Shown: positions 6,768 to 12,032 of the stretch, in pieces
How the letters are laid out: the number at the start of each line of letters is the position of its first letter
Numbering within the stretch: the stretch's first letter is position 1
Origin: Thermoplasmata archaeon
GTDB taxonomy: Archaea > Thermoplasmatota > SW-10-69-26
Direction: 5' to 3'
Assembly: GCA_003561665.1 (NCBI GenBank)
Contig: PWVY01000270.1
Span: forward strand, 1-12,032
Length of the DNA: 12,032 nucleotides
The notes under the pieces: model-generated
Databases searched by the model: none
Told to the model about the DNA's origin: nothing
The model's input: only the letters and a program-made list of their open reading frames with translations
Made by a program: the position numbers and the translations under genes

Positions 6768-6792
6768 TGCACCGTGATGCACGATACCATGC

Positions 6793-7263
6793 ATGGACAT
6801 GCCGCGTCGTCCCTTCGATCGAGAAGGTAAGAAAAGCGCGTGGTTCTCCAACCCCGACACCGTCGATGGGTACCGCCTGGGCGGGCTCCCGTGGCCCATC
6901 GAGACCACACGCTACGCGTACCTAACGCTTTTAGGAGGCTTCAGCGATGAGCTTGCAACGGACGCCCTTGGCCTCCACCAGCAAGCCCTCGAAGAGAACA
7001 CGGCCCTCGAAGCCGGCGACAAGGTCACGGTCTCCACCTTCCACCAAGGCGAACCCGTACCCTTCCTCACACGACCCAGCTTCGAAGTCGTCCCCCTCGA
7101 TTTCCAGACCCCCGACGCGTTCGTTCAAAGCCCCCAAGGGCAAGCCGTGCTCCCAAGAAGCGCCCTCGAGGACAACCTCCCCGGCCTCAACAACCTCGGC
7201 CAAGGCGTCGAGGTCGTCATCAACGGCGTCATCGCGGCAAGGACCCGACGCTCAGGTGCATGA
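6793..7263 (+). CDS. Hypothetical protein, first gene of a three-gene cluster
   Basis: A 156-residue soluble protein that I do not recognise. The N-terminal third (residues 1-48) is basic and aromatic, with WFSNPDTVDGYRLGG and LPWPIETTRYAY. The rest is rich in short hydrophobic stretches with Val and Gly (GDKVTV near 76-81, PSFEVVPLDF near 95-104, GQGVEVVINGVIAAR near 137-151), suggesting beta structure. No signal peptide, membrane segment or cysteine is visible. The frame is favoured over the overlapping one because its codons are strongly C/G-ending and its protein has normal composition. The stop overlaps the next start (ATGA, 7260-7263), so the two are translationally coupled. A Shine-Dalgarno-like GGAGG plus ATG inside the gene (6933-6949) points to another frame and is judged fortuitous. 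Confidence 0.7.
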   Translation: MDMPRRPFDREGKKSAWFSNPDTVDGYRLGGLPWPIETTRYAYLTLLGGFSDELATDALGLHQQALEENTALEAGDKVTVSTFHQGEPVPFLTRPSFEVVPLDFQTPDAFVQSPQGQAVLPRSALEDNLPGLNNLGQGVEVVINGVIAARTRRSGA

Positions 7264-7601
7264 CCCAGGGAGAAGGCATAACCCTCAAAAGGACAAGACC
7301 GCTCACAACCGACGTGGTCTTGGACGCAGTCAAGCGGTGGCTGGGACTCGAAGAGCTCTCAGAGCATGAAAAGGACGTTCTACGCCGGAAACACGAGCGG
7401 CTTGAAGAGAAACGCCGAGCCAAACGAAGGCAACTGAAAAGCCGCCCCACGAAGGGAGGCAAGAAGAAAGAGGACCCCATCGCCAAGCGCCTTCTCCACG
7501 AGATCAAAGACATCGAGAAGGAGCAAAAACGCATACGCAAGCGCATCGGAGAAGACATCGAACCCAACCGACCACGATCAAGACGCCGACGCTCCAAGTA
7601 G
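7260..7601 (+). CDS. Small basic coiled-coil protein, paralogue A
   Basis: A 113-residue, strongly basic, helix-rich protein of unknown function. Two charged helices (about residues 35-60 and 73-99) flank a glycine/lysine turn, TKGGKKKED (64-72), which suggests an antiparallel helical hairpin. The C-terminus is an Arg-rich tail (RPRSRRRRSK) that could touch nucleic acid. It aligns along its length with the protein encoded 55 bases downstream: VLRRKHERLEEK against VLKREHARLEAK, and the second helices both end in a Gly-Glu pair. The ATG overlaps the upstream stop by 4 bases. No homologue is recognised. Confidence 0.72.
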   Translation: MTQGEGITLKRTRPLTTDVVLDAVKRWLGLEELSEHEKDVLRRKHERLEEKRRAKRRQLKSRPTKGGKKKEDPIAKRLLHEIKDIEKEQKRIRKRIGEDIEPNRPRSRRRRSK

Positions 7602-7656
7602 CCCCGGGAGCCTCCAGGGCAACCTTCTTGCACAAGCAAACGAACAACAGGGCACC

Positions 7657-7941
7657 GTGCTCTCACGCATCAAAACCCTCTTCGGCTCCGAAACCGTCGA
7701 AGACCCTTACGAGCGCGAAGTGCTCAAACGCGAACACGCGCGCCTCGAAGCCAAGATCCAACGCTTACGAGCAAGCCTTGGCGGGGTTCAATGTTCCACG
7801 TGCCCCAAAGAGGAGAACCCTCAAGCGCGGCGTGCCATCGATCGCATCCGCACCTTCGAGGAGAAGCAAGAAAAGATCGAGAACAAGCTCGGCGAAACCC
7901 CCGAGTACACGGGCACGAAGAGCAAACGATACTCCGCTTAA
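7657..7941 (+). CDS. Small coiled-coil protein with CxxC turn, paralogue B
   Basis: A 94-residue charged helical protein, paralogous to its upstream neighbour. Helix 1 (residues 17-42) and helix 2 (about 54-80) flank a turn that carries CSTC (Cys46, Cys49). Two helices joined by a CxxC turn recall the Rad50 zinc hook in shape only; two such turns could share one zinc and dimerise. The Lys-rich turn of paralogue A lacks the cysteines. The start is taken as GTG at 7657, the position that lines up with paralogue A; the frame is open further upstream without an ATG. The Shine-Dalgarno is weak. The gene ends 9 bases from the convergent dehydrogenase gene. Confidence 0.7.
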   Translation: MLSRIKTLFGSETVEDPYEREVLKREHARLEAKIQRLRASLGGVQCSTCPKEENPQARRAIDRIRTFEEKQEKIENKLGETPEYTGTKSKRYSA

Positions 7942-7950
7942 CAGCCACGC

Positions 7951-8982
7951 TTACGCGTCCATCTCGATCACGATCTTCCCGAACCCGTCCCCATTCTCCA
8001 AACGCTCGAACGCATCGTGAGCCTCCTCGAACCCGAACGTTTCATCCACCACGGGATCCAGCCACCCGTTGAAAACGAGGCTCATGACCTCATCGAACTC
8101 TTGAGCGTTAGCCATCGTCGAACCCACGAAGGAGAGCTGCCGGTAGAACACGTACCGCAGATCCAGCGTGGCCTCGGGCCCGCTCGTGGCGCCACAACAC
8201 ACCAAGCGCCCCCCCTGACGCAAGAACCGCTGCGCCTGGGGCCACACGTCCTGCCCCGCCGTATCCAACACCACGTCCACGCCCTCCTTCGCCGTGAGCT
8301 CGTACACTTGCTTGCCCCAGTCCTCCTCCGTGTAGAAGACGACCTCGTCCGCGCCGAGCTCCTGGGCTCGCTTCGCCTTGGCTTCCTGGCTCGTGGTCGC
8401 GATGACGTGCGCTCCAAGGTGCTTGGCGATCTGGATCGCGGCCGTCGCCACGCCGCCTCCTGCCCCGGGCACGACGACGACATCGCCCGGTCGGATGTTG
8501 GCCTTCCCCGCCATGCGCCATGCGGTCTGGAAGACCAGGGGCACGCTGGCCGCTTCCACCGTTTCCAGCGTGCCAGGGCGGATGAGCACGTTGCGCGCTG
8601 GCACGACCGTGGACGTGGTCAACGTTCCAGGCACATGCTCTCCCAGGATCGCGAACGAGTCGCAAAGGGACTGCTCGCCTCGTTCGCACGCGCGGCAGAA
8701 CCCACACCACAACGAGGGGTTCACCACGACAGGATCTCCCCGTTCGAGACCCACGACATCCCGTCCTACTTCCTCGATGACGCCCGCCATGTCGGTTCCA
8801 AGCGTGTGCGGTAGCTCAAGATCGAGCCCGGGCCATCCTTCCCGAACCCAGATGTCCAACCGGTTCAGGGCCACCGCTTCGGTCTTGACCTTGACCTCGC
8901 CTGGGCCCACTTTGGGCTCGTCGATGTCGAAGTAGTCGAGAACCTCAGGTCCACCATGTTCTTGGAAGCCGAACGCACGCAT
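7951..8982 (-). CDS. Zinc-binding medium-chain dehydrogenase/reductase (quinone oxidoreductase-like)
   Basis: A 343-residue NAD(P)H-dependent oxidoreductase of the MDR superfamily. The N-terminal GroES-like domain keeps the structural-zinc lobe C-x2-C-x2-C-x7-C (Cys93, 96, 99, 107). The first catalytic-zinc cysteine of alcohol dehydrogenases is replaced: ALNRLD at 38-43 is the N-x-x-D form of quinone oxidoreductase and enoyl reductase types, and the His after Gly in LGHE is replaced (LGTDMAG). The Rossmann loop is GAGGGVATAA (173-182). Hence a catalytic zinc is unlikely, and substrates are more probably quinones, enones or acryloyl-CoA-like compounds than alcohols (inference). The start at 8982 has a TATA-like element about 26 bases upstream, consistent with a leaderless mRNA. 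Confidence 0.92.
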   Translation of the reverse strand: MRAFGFQEHGGPEVLDYFDIDEPKVGPGEVKVKTEAVALNRLDIWVREGWPGLDLELPHTLGTDMAGVIEEVGRDVVGLERGDPVVVNPSLWCGFCRACERGEQSLCDSFAILGEHVPGTLTTSTVVPARNVLIRPGTLETVEAASVPLVFQTAWRMAGKANIRPGDVVVVPGAGGGVATAAIQIAKHLGAHVIATTSQEAKAKRAQELGADEVVFYTEEDWGKQVYELTAKEGVDVVLDTAGQDVWPQAQRFLRQGGRLVCCGATSGPEATLDLRYVFYRQLSFVGSTMANAQEFDEVMSLVFNGWLDPVVDETFGFEEAHDAFERLENGDGFGKIVIEMDA

Positions 8983-9004
8983 CAGGCACCCAAGCTTGTG
9001 CGTG

Positions 9005-9011
9005 TATGAAA
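9005..9011 (-). promoter_or_regulatory. Candidate TATA box of the dehydrogenase gene
   Basis: TTTCATA on the minus strand is centred 26 bases before the ATG at 8982, the usual spacing for an archaeal leaderless transcript. Confidence 0.35.
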
Positions 9012-9060
9012 GGCTGGCGGCTCAGGAGGCTTCAAGCTATGGGCTAAGAGAGGAGAGATG

Positions 9061-9075
9061 CGGCGCAAGGCGCCG
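9061..9075 (-). terminator. Hairpin downstream of the cold-shock gene
   Basis: A perfect 6-bp inverted repeat (CGGCGC-AAG-GCGCCG on the + strand) lies 64-78 bases beyond the cold-shock stop. On the transcript it is followed by a pyrimidine-rich run (CATCTCTCCTCTCTT). This looks like a terminator or a 3'-end stabilising stem, though archaea usually terminate at U-runs without a hairpin. Confidence 0.35.
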
Positions 9076-9090
9076 AGAAAGGGGGAACAA

Positions 9091-9104
9091 CGGGCGCATG
9101 CCCG
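9091..9104. repeat. Second inverted repeat in the cold-shock 3' region
   Basis: CGGGC-GCAT-GCCCG forms a 5-bp stem with a 4-base loop, 35-48 bases past the cold-shock stop. With the stem at 9061-9075 it makes the 157-base gap before the dehydrogenase gene a structured 3' region; no further gene is seen there. Confidence 0.3.
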
Positions 9105-9138
9105 AAGCGGGGTCGGACCGAAACGATCGAGGGACCGC

Positions 9139-9333
9139 TTACACGAAGCTGATGTTCTTGGCGCGCGGGCCCTTGGGGGCTTGCTCCACCTCGAACTCGA
9201 CCTCTTGACCTTCCGATGGCTCAGGGCCATCGACATCGTCCATGTGGAAGAACACGTCGTCGTCCGATTCGTCTGTCTCTATGAAACCGTAGCCCTTCCG
9301 GTCGTGGAAGAAGCTGACCTTACCGTTGGCCAT
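9139..9333 (-). CDS. cspA: Cold-shock-domain protein (CspA family)
   Basis: A 64-residue single-domain OB-fold RNA/ssDNA-binding protein. RNP1 is KGYGFIET (13-20) and RNP2 is DVFFHM (26-31). The ending QAPKGPRAKN (51-60) and the many acidic residues match haloarchaeal CspA proteins as I remember them, and suggest adaptation to high internal salt. A GTG at 9345 would add four residues, but the family starts at MANGKV, and a TATA-like box 22-29 bases before the ATG at 9333 implies a leaderless start there. Such proteins melt RNA structure and influence translation. The gene appears monocistronic, divergent from tRNA-Leu. Confidence 0.95.
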   Translation of the reverse strand: MANGKVSFFHDRKGYGFIETDESDDDVFFHMDDVDGPEPSEGQEVEFEVEQAPKGPRAKNISFV

Positions 9334-9354
9334 ATCTATAGACACACGCCCTTG

Positions 9355-9362
9355 AATGATAA
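9355..9362 (-). promoter_or_regulatory. TATA-like box of the cold-shock gene
   Basis: CTTATCAT (minus strand) is centred about 26 bases before the ATG at 9333, within GCCTTATCATTC. The spacing predicts transcription starting at the ATG. Confidence 0.5.
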
Positions 9363-9391
9363 GGCTTCCCCTCCCTCACATACCGACCAAG

Positions 9392-9406
9392 GCCGCTTCG
9401 AGCGGC
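9392..9406. repeat. UUCG-type hairpin between cspA and tRNA-Leu
   Basis: GCCGCT-TCG-AGCGGC is a perfect 6-bp inverted repeat centred 66 bases upstream of the cold-shock ATG and 70 bases upstream of the tRNA. As DNA it could be a protein-binding palindrome; as RNA it would be a stable stem with UUCG in the loop. It lies upstream of both divergent promoters, so it terminates neither gene. Confidence 0.35.
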
Positions 9407-9429
9407 TGGGTTCCCCCCCGCTGGGCCCG

Positions 9430-9445
9430 AGGGTTCTTCTACCCT
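9430..9445. repeat. Small inverted repeat upstream of tRNA-Leu
   Basis: AGGGT-TCTTCT-ACCCT is a 5-bp inverted repeat 24-39 bases before the first tRNA base, overlapping where a tRNA promoter would lie. No clear TATA box is seen for the tRNA; TTCTTCTACC within this element is the best AT-rich candidate. Confidence 0.2.
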
Positions 9446-9468
9446 TGCGGGTTGCTTACGGGCTGCTT

Positions 9469-9553
9469 GCAGGGGTACCCTAGCTCGGTTAAAGGGGCCG
9501 GGCTTAAGACCCGGTGACTTAGGTCTTCGCAGGTTCGAATCCTGCCCCCTGCA
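9469..9553 (+). tRNA. tRNA-Leu (anticodon UAA)
   Basis: An 85-base class II tRNA. The acceptor stem GCAGGGG (9469-9475) pairs perfectly with CCCCTGC (9546-9552), with discriminator A at 9553. The D-stem is CCC/GGG (9478-9480, 9494-9496). The anticodon stem CCGGG/CCCGG holds the loop CTTAAGA, with anticodon TAA at 9505-9507, reading UUA codons. The long variable arm contains GAC-TTAG-GTC (9516-9525), as expected for leucine. The T-arm is GCAGG-TTCGAAT-CCTGC. No intron is present, and CCA is not encoded, so it depends on the CCA-adding enzyme. UUA is rare in these GC-rich genes. Confidence 0.97.
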
Positions 9554-9586
9554 CTCGGCTGCCCCCGCGTTCGGGAAGCCAAACGC

Positions 9587-9590
9587 TTTT
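9587..9590 (+). terminator. Oligo-T terminator of tRNA-Leu
   Basis: A TTTT run 34 bases after the tRNA 3' end is the first T-run downstream. Archaeal transcripts commonly end at such runs. Confidence 0.35.
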
Positions 9591-9661
9591 CCCTGTGAGA
9601 GCTCGAACCTGGCGTAAGGACGAGGGGTGCCCTTCGTTCCTCCAAGAGCCAGGTTGTCCCC

Positions 9662-12032
9662 ATGATGGAACCCCTCTCGATGGTCTGGCAAGCGACCCTC
9701 GTGCTGGTCTTCGGGCTCACCGGGTACCGGTACTTCAGGCGTCGCCATCGCGAGCAACGCGATGTGTTCGTGATGTTCGCGACGCTGCTTGGCCTTGTCG
9801 TCGTTGAATGGGCCGAACTCCTCCTTGGAGGCACCATGCAGCCCGATCAACCTCCCCTTGGAGATGAAGGGTCAAGCCCAGGGCCATGGTCGTTCGTTCT
9901 CCTTCGTCGGATCGCGATCGTGCTGCTCCTTGCCCACCCGTTCGCGATGCTTCGCGTCGTCGATCACCTCCGAGAGGTACCACGCATGGCCAAGCAAGGG
10001 GCCTTCTTCGGGTTCTTGGCGGCATCCTCCATCGTTCTCTTCTCGGGACCAACGCGACCGATGTCGATCACGATGCTCGTGGCAGGCTACTTCGTCGCTA
10101 CGGAAGCGTACGCCGCGTTCATGCTCGTCAAAGGTGCCAGCGGGAGCACCGGCGCCACACGCATGCGTTTGCGGTTCGCAGCGCTTGGAACCTTCCTCGT
10201 CGGCGTCGTGATCTTCCTCGCGTTCGGGTGGGCGTTCGTTCCCGTCGATCGAGAGCTGGCCAGTTTGGGCCTTTCAAGCATGATCGTTGCCGGGAGCATC
10301 GCCTTCTATGCCGGGTTCGCTCCCCCGAAACGCTTGACGGCGTCGTGGGATCTTCGAACATTGCACCGGCTCCAGGAGGAGCATCAGGAGACCGGCGGCC
10401 TGAACGAGCGTGTGAACGGGAAGATCGAGCTCCTTTTGGATGCTGTGGATCAGATCGTTTGGCCCCGCAGCGTCATCCTCGCCGTCGACCGCCTCGGCGA
10501 TCTCCACATCGAGAAAACGCCAGAAGACACCCTCCTCCCAGGGGACCTTCGCGAGACGGGAAGCATCATGGACCGCTGCTGGTCCTCCGGTGAACCCCTC
10601 GCAATACGGTTCGATGAGCAAGGCTCCCCCTGGGAGCGCCAGCAGGCACAACGCGTCGGAGCCGAAGCAGCCTTGGCCGTCCCCATCCGACGAAGCGGCA
10701 CACCCTCACAGGGCGTCTGCCTCATCTTCCTACGCTCCCTTCCCTTGTTCGCCGATCAAACCGCCTCGTTCTTGGAGCTCATGGGCGGATCGCTCGCAGA
10801 AAGCCTCCTCATGGAGCAACTGGCCTGGGAGCGCGAACAAGAACGCACCCACGCCCTCAAGGTGGAGAAAGAAGCCCTCGAAGAAGCCGACCGCGTCAAA
10901 GACGAATTCCTCGCCACCATGAGCCACGAGATCCGAACCCCCCTCAACGCCGTCATCGGGATGGCAGACACCCTCCAAGACACCGAATTAACCCACGAAC
11001 AACGCGCCTCCCTGGACACCATCCTCGAAAGCGGCGAACACCTCCTTCGCCTCATCAACGACATCCTAGACCTCTCCAAAATCCAAGCCGGCGAACTCGA
11101 ATTCCACAACGAACCCGTCAACATCCACCACCTCATCACAAACGTAACCCAACTCTTCGAAAGCCTCGCAAACGAGAAAGGCATCCACATCGAACACACC
11201 ATCGAACCCAACACCCCCACCTACCTCTCCCTAGACCCCGCACGCCTCAAACAAATCCTCACCAACCTCCTCCACAACGCCGTCAAATTCACCGACGAAG
11301 GCCGCGTCCACACCCACGTCGAAACCACCGGAGACCCCAACGACGTACGCCTCCACATCCGCATCGAAGACACCGGCATCGGGATCCCCCCCAACCAACA
11401 AGACACCGTCTTCGAACCCTTCCACCAAGTCGACGCCTCCACAACCCGAACCTTCCAAGGCACCGGCCTCGGGCTTGCCATCTGCAAACGCCTCACCGAC
11501 GGCATGAACGGAACCATCCACCTCGAAAGCACACCCAACCAAGGAACCACCGTCCACCTCACCCTCCCCACCCAACACGCCACGCCACCCCACCCCCAAC
11601 AACCCACCACCGCCCTCACCAAAAGCAAAAACGAAACCACGCTCGACGCCACCTTTGCCCAAGAAAACCCCCACACCATCCTCATCGTCGAAGAGAACGA
11701 CACCAACCGACGCGTCGCCAAAGCCATGCTCCAAAACCTCGGCTACGAACCCGACACAGCAAACGACGGCCACCAAGCCCTCCGAAAACTACGCGACCAA
11801 ACCTACGACATCATCCTCATGGACCTCCAAATGCCCGGCATGAACGGGTACGAAACCACCGAACAAATCCGAGCAGACGAAACCCTCCCCGAACAACCTT
11901 GGATCATCGCCCTCACCGCACACGCCGGACCACGCTACCAACGCAAAGCCCAACAAGCCCAGATGAACGGTTACATCTCCAAACCCATCCGAACCGAAGA
12001 CCTTGCCGCCCACCTCCAACAAGAACCCCCCC
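9662..12032 (+). CDS. Membrane-bound hybrid histidine kinase (7TM-GAF-HisKA-HATPase-REC), 3'-truncated
   Basis: At least 790 residues, open to the right edge. About seven hydrophobic segments span residues 7-208 (near 7-22, 34-50, 75-95, 107-121, 127-147, 160-183, 188-206), an archaeal-style membrane sensor input. Residues about 250-400 look GAF-like, followed by a charged linker helix. The H-box FLATMSHEIRTPLNAV carries the phospho-acceptor His422; the N-box has Asn539 in LLHNAVKF; G1 is DTGIGIP (570-576); the F-box is FEPF (584-587); G2 is GTGLGL (600-605). After a Pro/Thr/Gln-rich linker (about 638-670) comes a receiver domain with acidic pocket Glu677/Glu678, phospho-acceptor Asp721, Thr752 and Lys774. 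It would pass phosphate from His422 to Asp721 and perhaps onward through an HPt protein or further domain beyond the window. The ATG at 9662 is followed by a second ATG at 9665. The signal is unknown. From about 10.9 kb the coding strand becomes very C-rich and G-poor. Confidence 0.93.
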   Translation, partial: MMEPLSMVWQATLVLVFGLTGYRYFRRRHREQRDVFVMFATLLGLVVVEWAELLLGGTMQPDQPPLGDEGSSPGPWSFVLLRRIAIVLLLAHPFAMLRVVDHLREVPRMAKQGAFFGFLAASSIVLFSGPTRPMSITMLVAGYFVATEAYAAFMLVKGASGSTGATRMRLRFAALGTFLVGVVIFLAFGWAFVPVDRELASLGLSSMIVAGSIAFYAGFAPPKRLTASWDLRTLHRLQEEHQETGGLNERVNGKIELLLDAVDQIVWPRSVILAVDRLGDLHIEKTPEDTLLPGDLRETGSIMDRCWSSGEPLAIRFDEQGSPWERQQAQRVGAEAALAVPIRRSGTPSQGVCLIFLRSLPLFADQTASFLELMGGSLAESLLMEQLAWEREQERTHALKVEKEALEEADRVKDEFLATMSHEIRTPLNAVIGMADTLQDTELTHEQRASLDTILESGEHLLRLINDILDLSKIQAGELEFHNEPVNIHHLITNVTQLFESLANEKGIHIEHTIEPNTPTYLSLDPARLKQILTNLLHNAVKFTDEGRVHTHVETTGDPNDVRLHIRIEDTGIGIPPNQQDTVFEPFHQVDASTTRTFQGTGLGLAICKRLTDGMNGTIHLESTPNQGTTVHLTLPTQHATPPHPQQPTTALTKSKNETTLDATFAQENPHTILIVEENDTNRRVAKAMLQNLGYEPDTANDGHQALRKLRDQTYDIILMDLQMPGMNGYETTEQIRADETLPEQPWIIALTAHAGPRYQRKAQQAQMNGYISKPIRTEDLAAHLQQEPP

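Noticed and set aside
6629..6792. Replication origin in the divergent gap
   Set aside because: No repeated origin-recognition boxes, AT-rich unwinding stretch or adjacent orc1/cdc6 gene; the skew change also has the direction expected of a terminus.
6629..6910. N-terminal extension of the cystathionine beta-synthase frame
   Set aside because: It runs through the intergenic promoter region and the divergent gene; homology begins at MNVHGSILDTLGNTP.
6921..6935. Inverted repeat CCTAA-CGCTT-TTAGG resembling a metal-regulator site
   Set aside because: The arms are in reversed order relative to the DtxR core and the repeat lies inside a coding region, so it is most likely chance.
6947..7369. 140-residue frame with a good GGAGG site at 6933-6937
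   Set aside because: The protein is a Ser/Pro/Arg/Thr-rich low-complexity shadow, while the overlapping frame from 6793 has normal composition and ends in a 4-base overlap with the next gene.
9320..9850. Minus-strand open frame across the tRNA, containing GQDSNLRRPKSPGL
   Set aside because: This is the well-known false protein produced by reading the antisense of a tRNA-Leu; it also overlaps the kinase start.
1..12032. CRISPR array, insertion sequence or phage remnants
   Set aside because: No regularly spaced repeats, transposase-like proteins or terminal repeats were seen in any frame.

Overview
The window looks like a chromosomal piece of a high-GC euryarchaeote. The case rests on an archaeal class I CCA-adding enzyme, a ThpR-type 2H phosphoesterase, a very acidic CspA of the haloarchaeal kind, a tRNA-Leu without an encoded CCA, GTG starts, and TATA-like boxes about 26-29 bases before start codons that would give leaderless mRNAs. 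I cannot place it below that level.

Region 1-2210 (+) is an ABC importer of the PhnC-PhnE-PhnD type: the tail of the ATPase, a complete permease, then a lipoprotein substrate-binding protein with its own promoter region. The binding protein resembles a eukaryotic transferrin lobe more closely than a classical PhnD over its central part. A DtxR-like palindrome (TTTAGG-N4-CCTAAA) lies just before it. Together these suggest iron or another metal as cargo rather than phosphonate. This is the most interesting part of the window.

Region 2195-6628 (-) is a tight four-gene block transcribed right to left: cystathionine beta-synthase with two CBS repeats, a MidA/NDUFAF7-like methyltransferase, ThpR, and the CCA-adding enzyme. 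thpR and cca overlap by 4 bases, and thpR may also have its own promoter.

Region 6793-7941 (+) diverges from it. It holds an unrecognised 156-residue protein followed by two small, charged coiled-coil proteins that are tandem paralogues; the second has a CxxC at the predicted hairpin turn. The sign of G/C skew on the + strand flips in the intergenic gap before this cluster (about 6.65-6.8 kb), whatever the gene orientation.

Region 7951-9333 (-) holds a zinc-containing medium-chain dehydrogenase/reductase and a leaderless cold-shock-domain protein, separated by a gap with hairpins. Region 9469-12032 (+) holds tRNA-Leu(UAA) and a large hybrid histidine kinase (seven predicted membrane segments, GAF-like domain, HisKA, HATPase, receiver) that runs off the right edge. 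Gaps between genes are all under 170 bases. No CRISPR array, insertion sequence or rRNA was seen.
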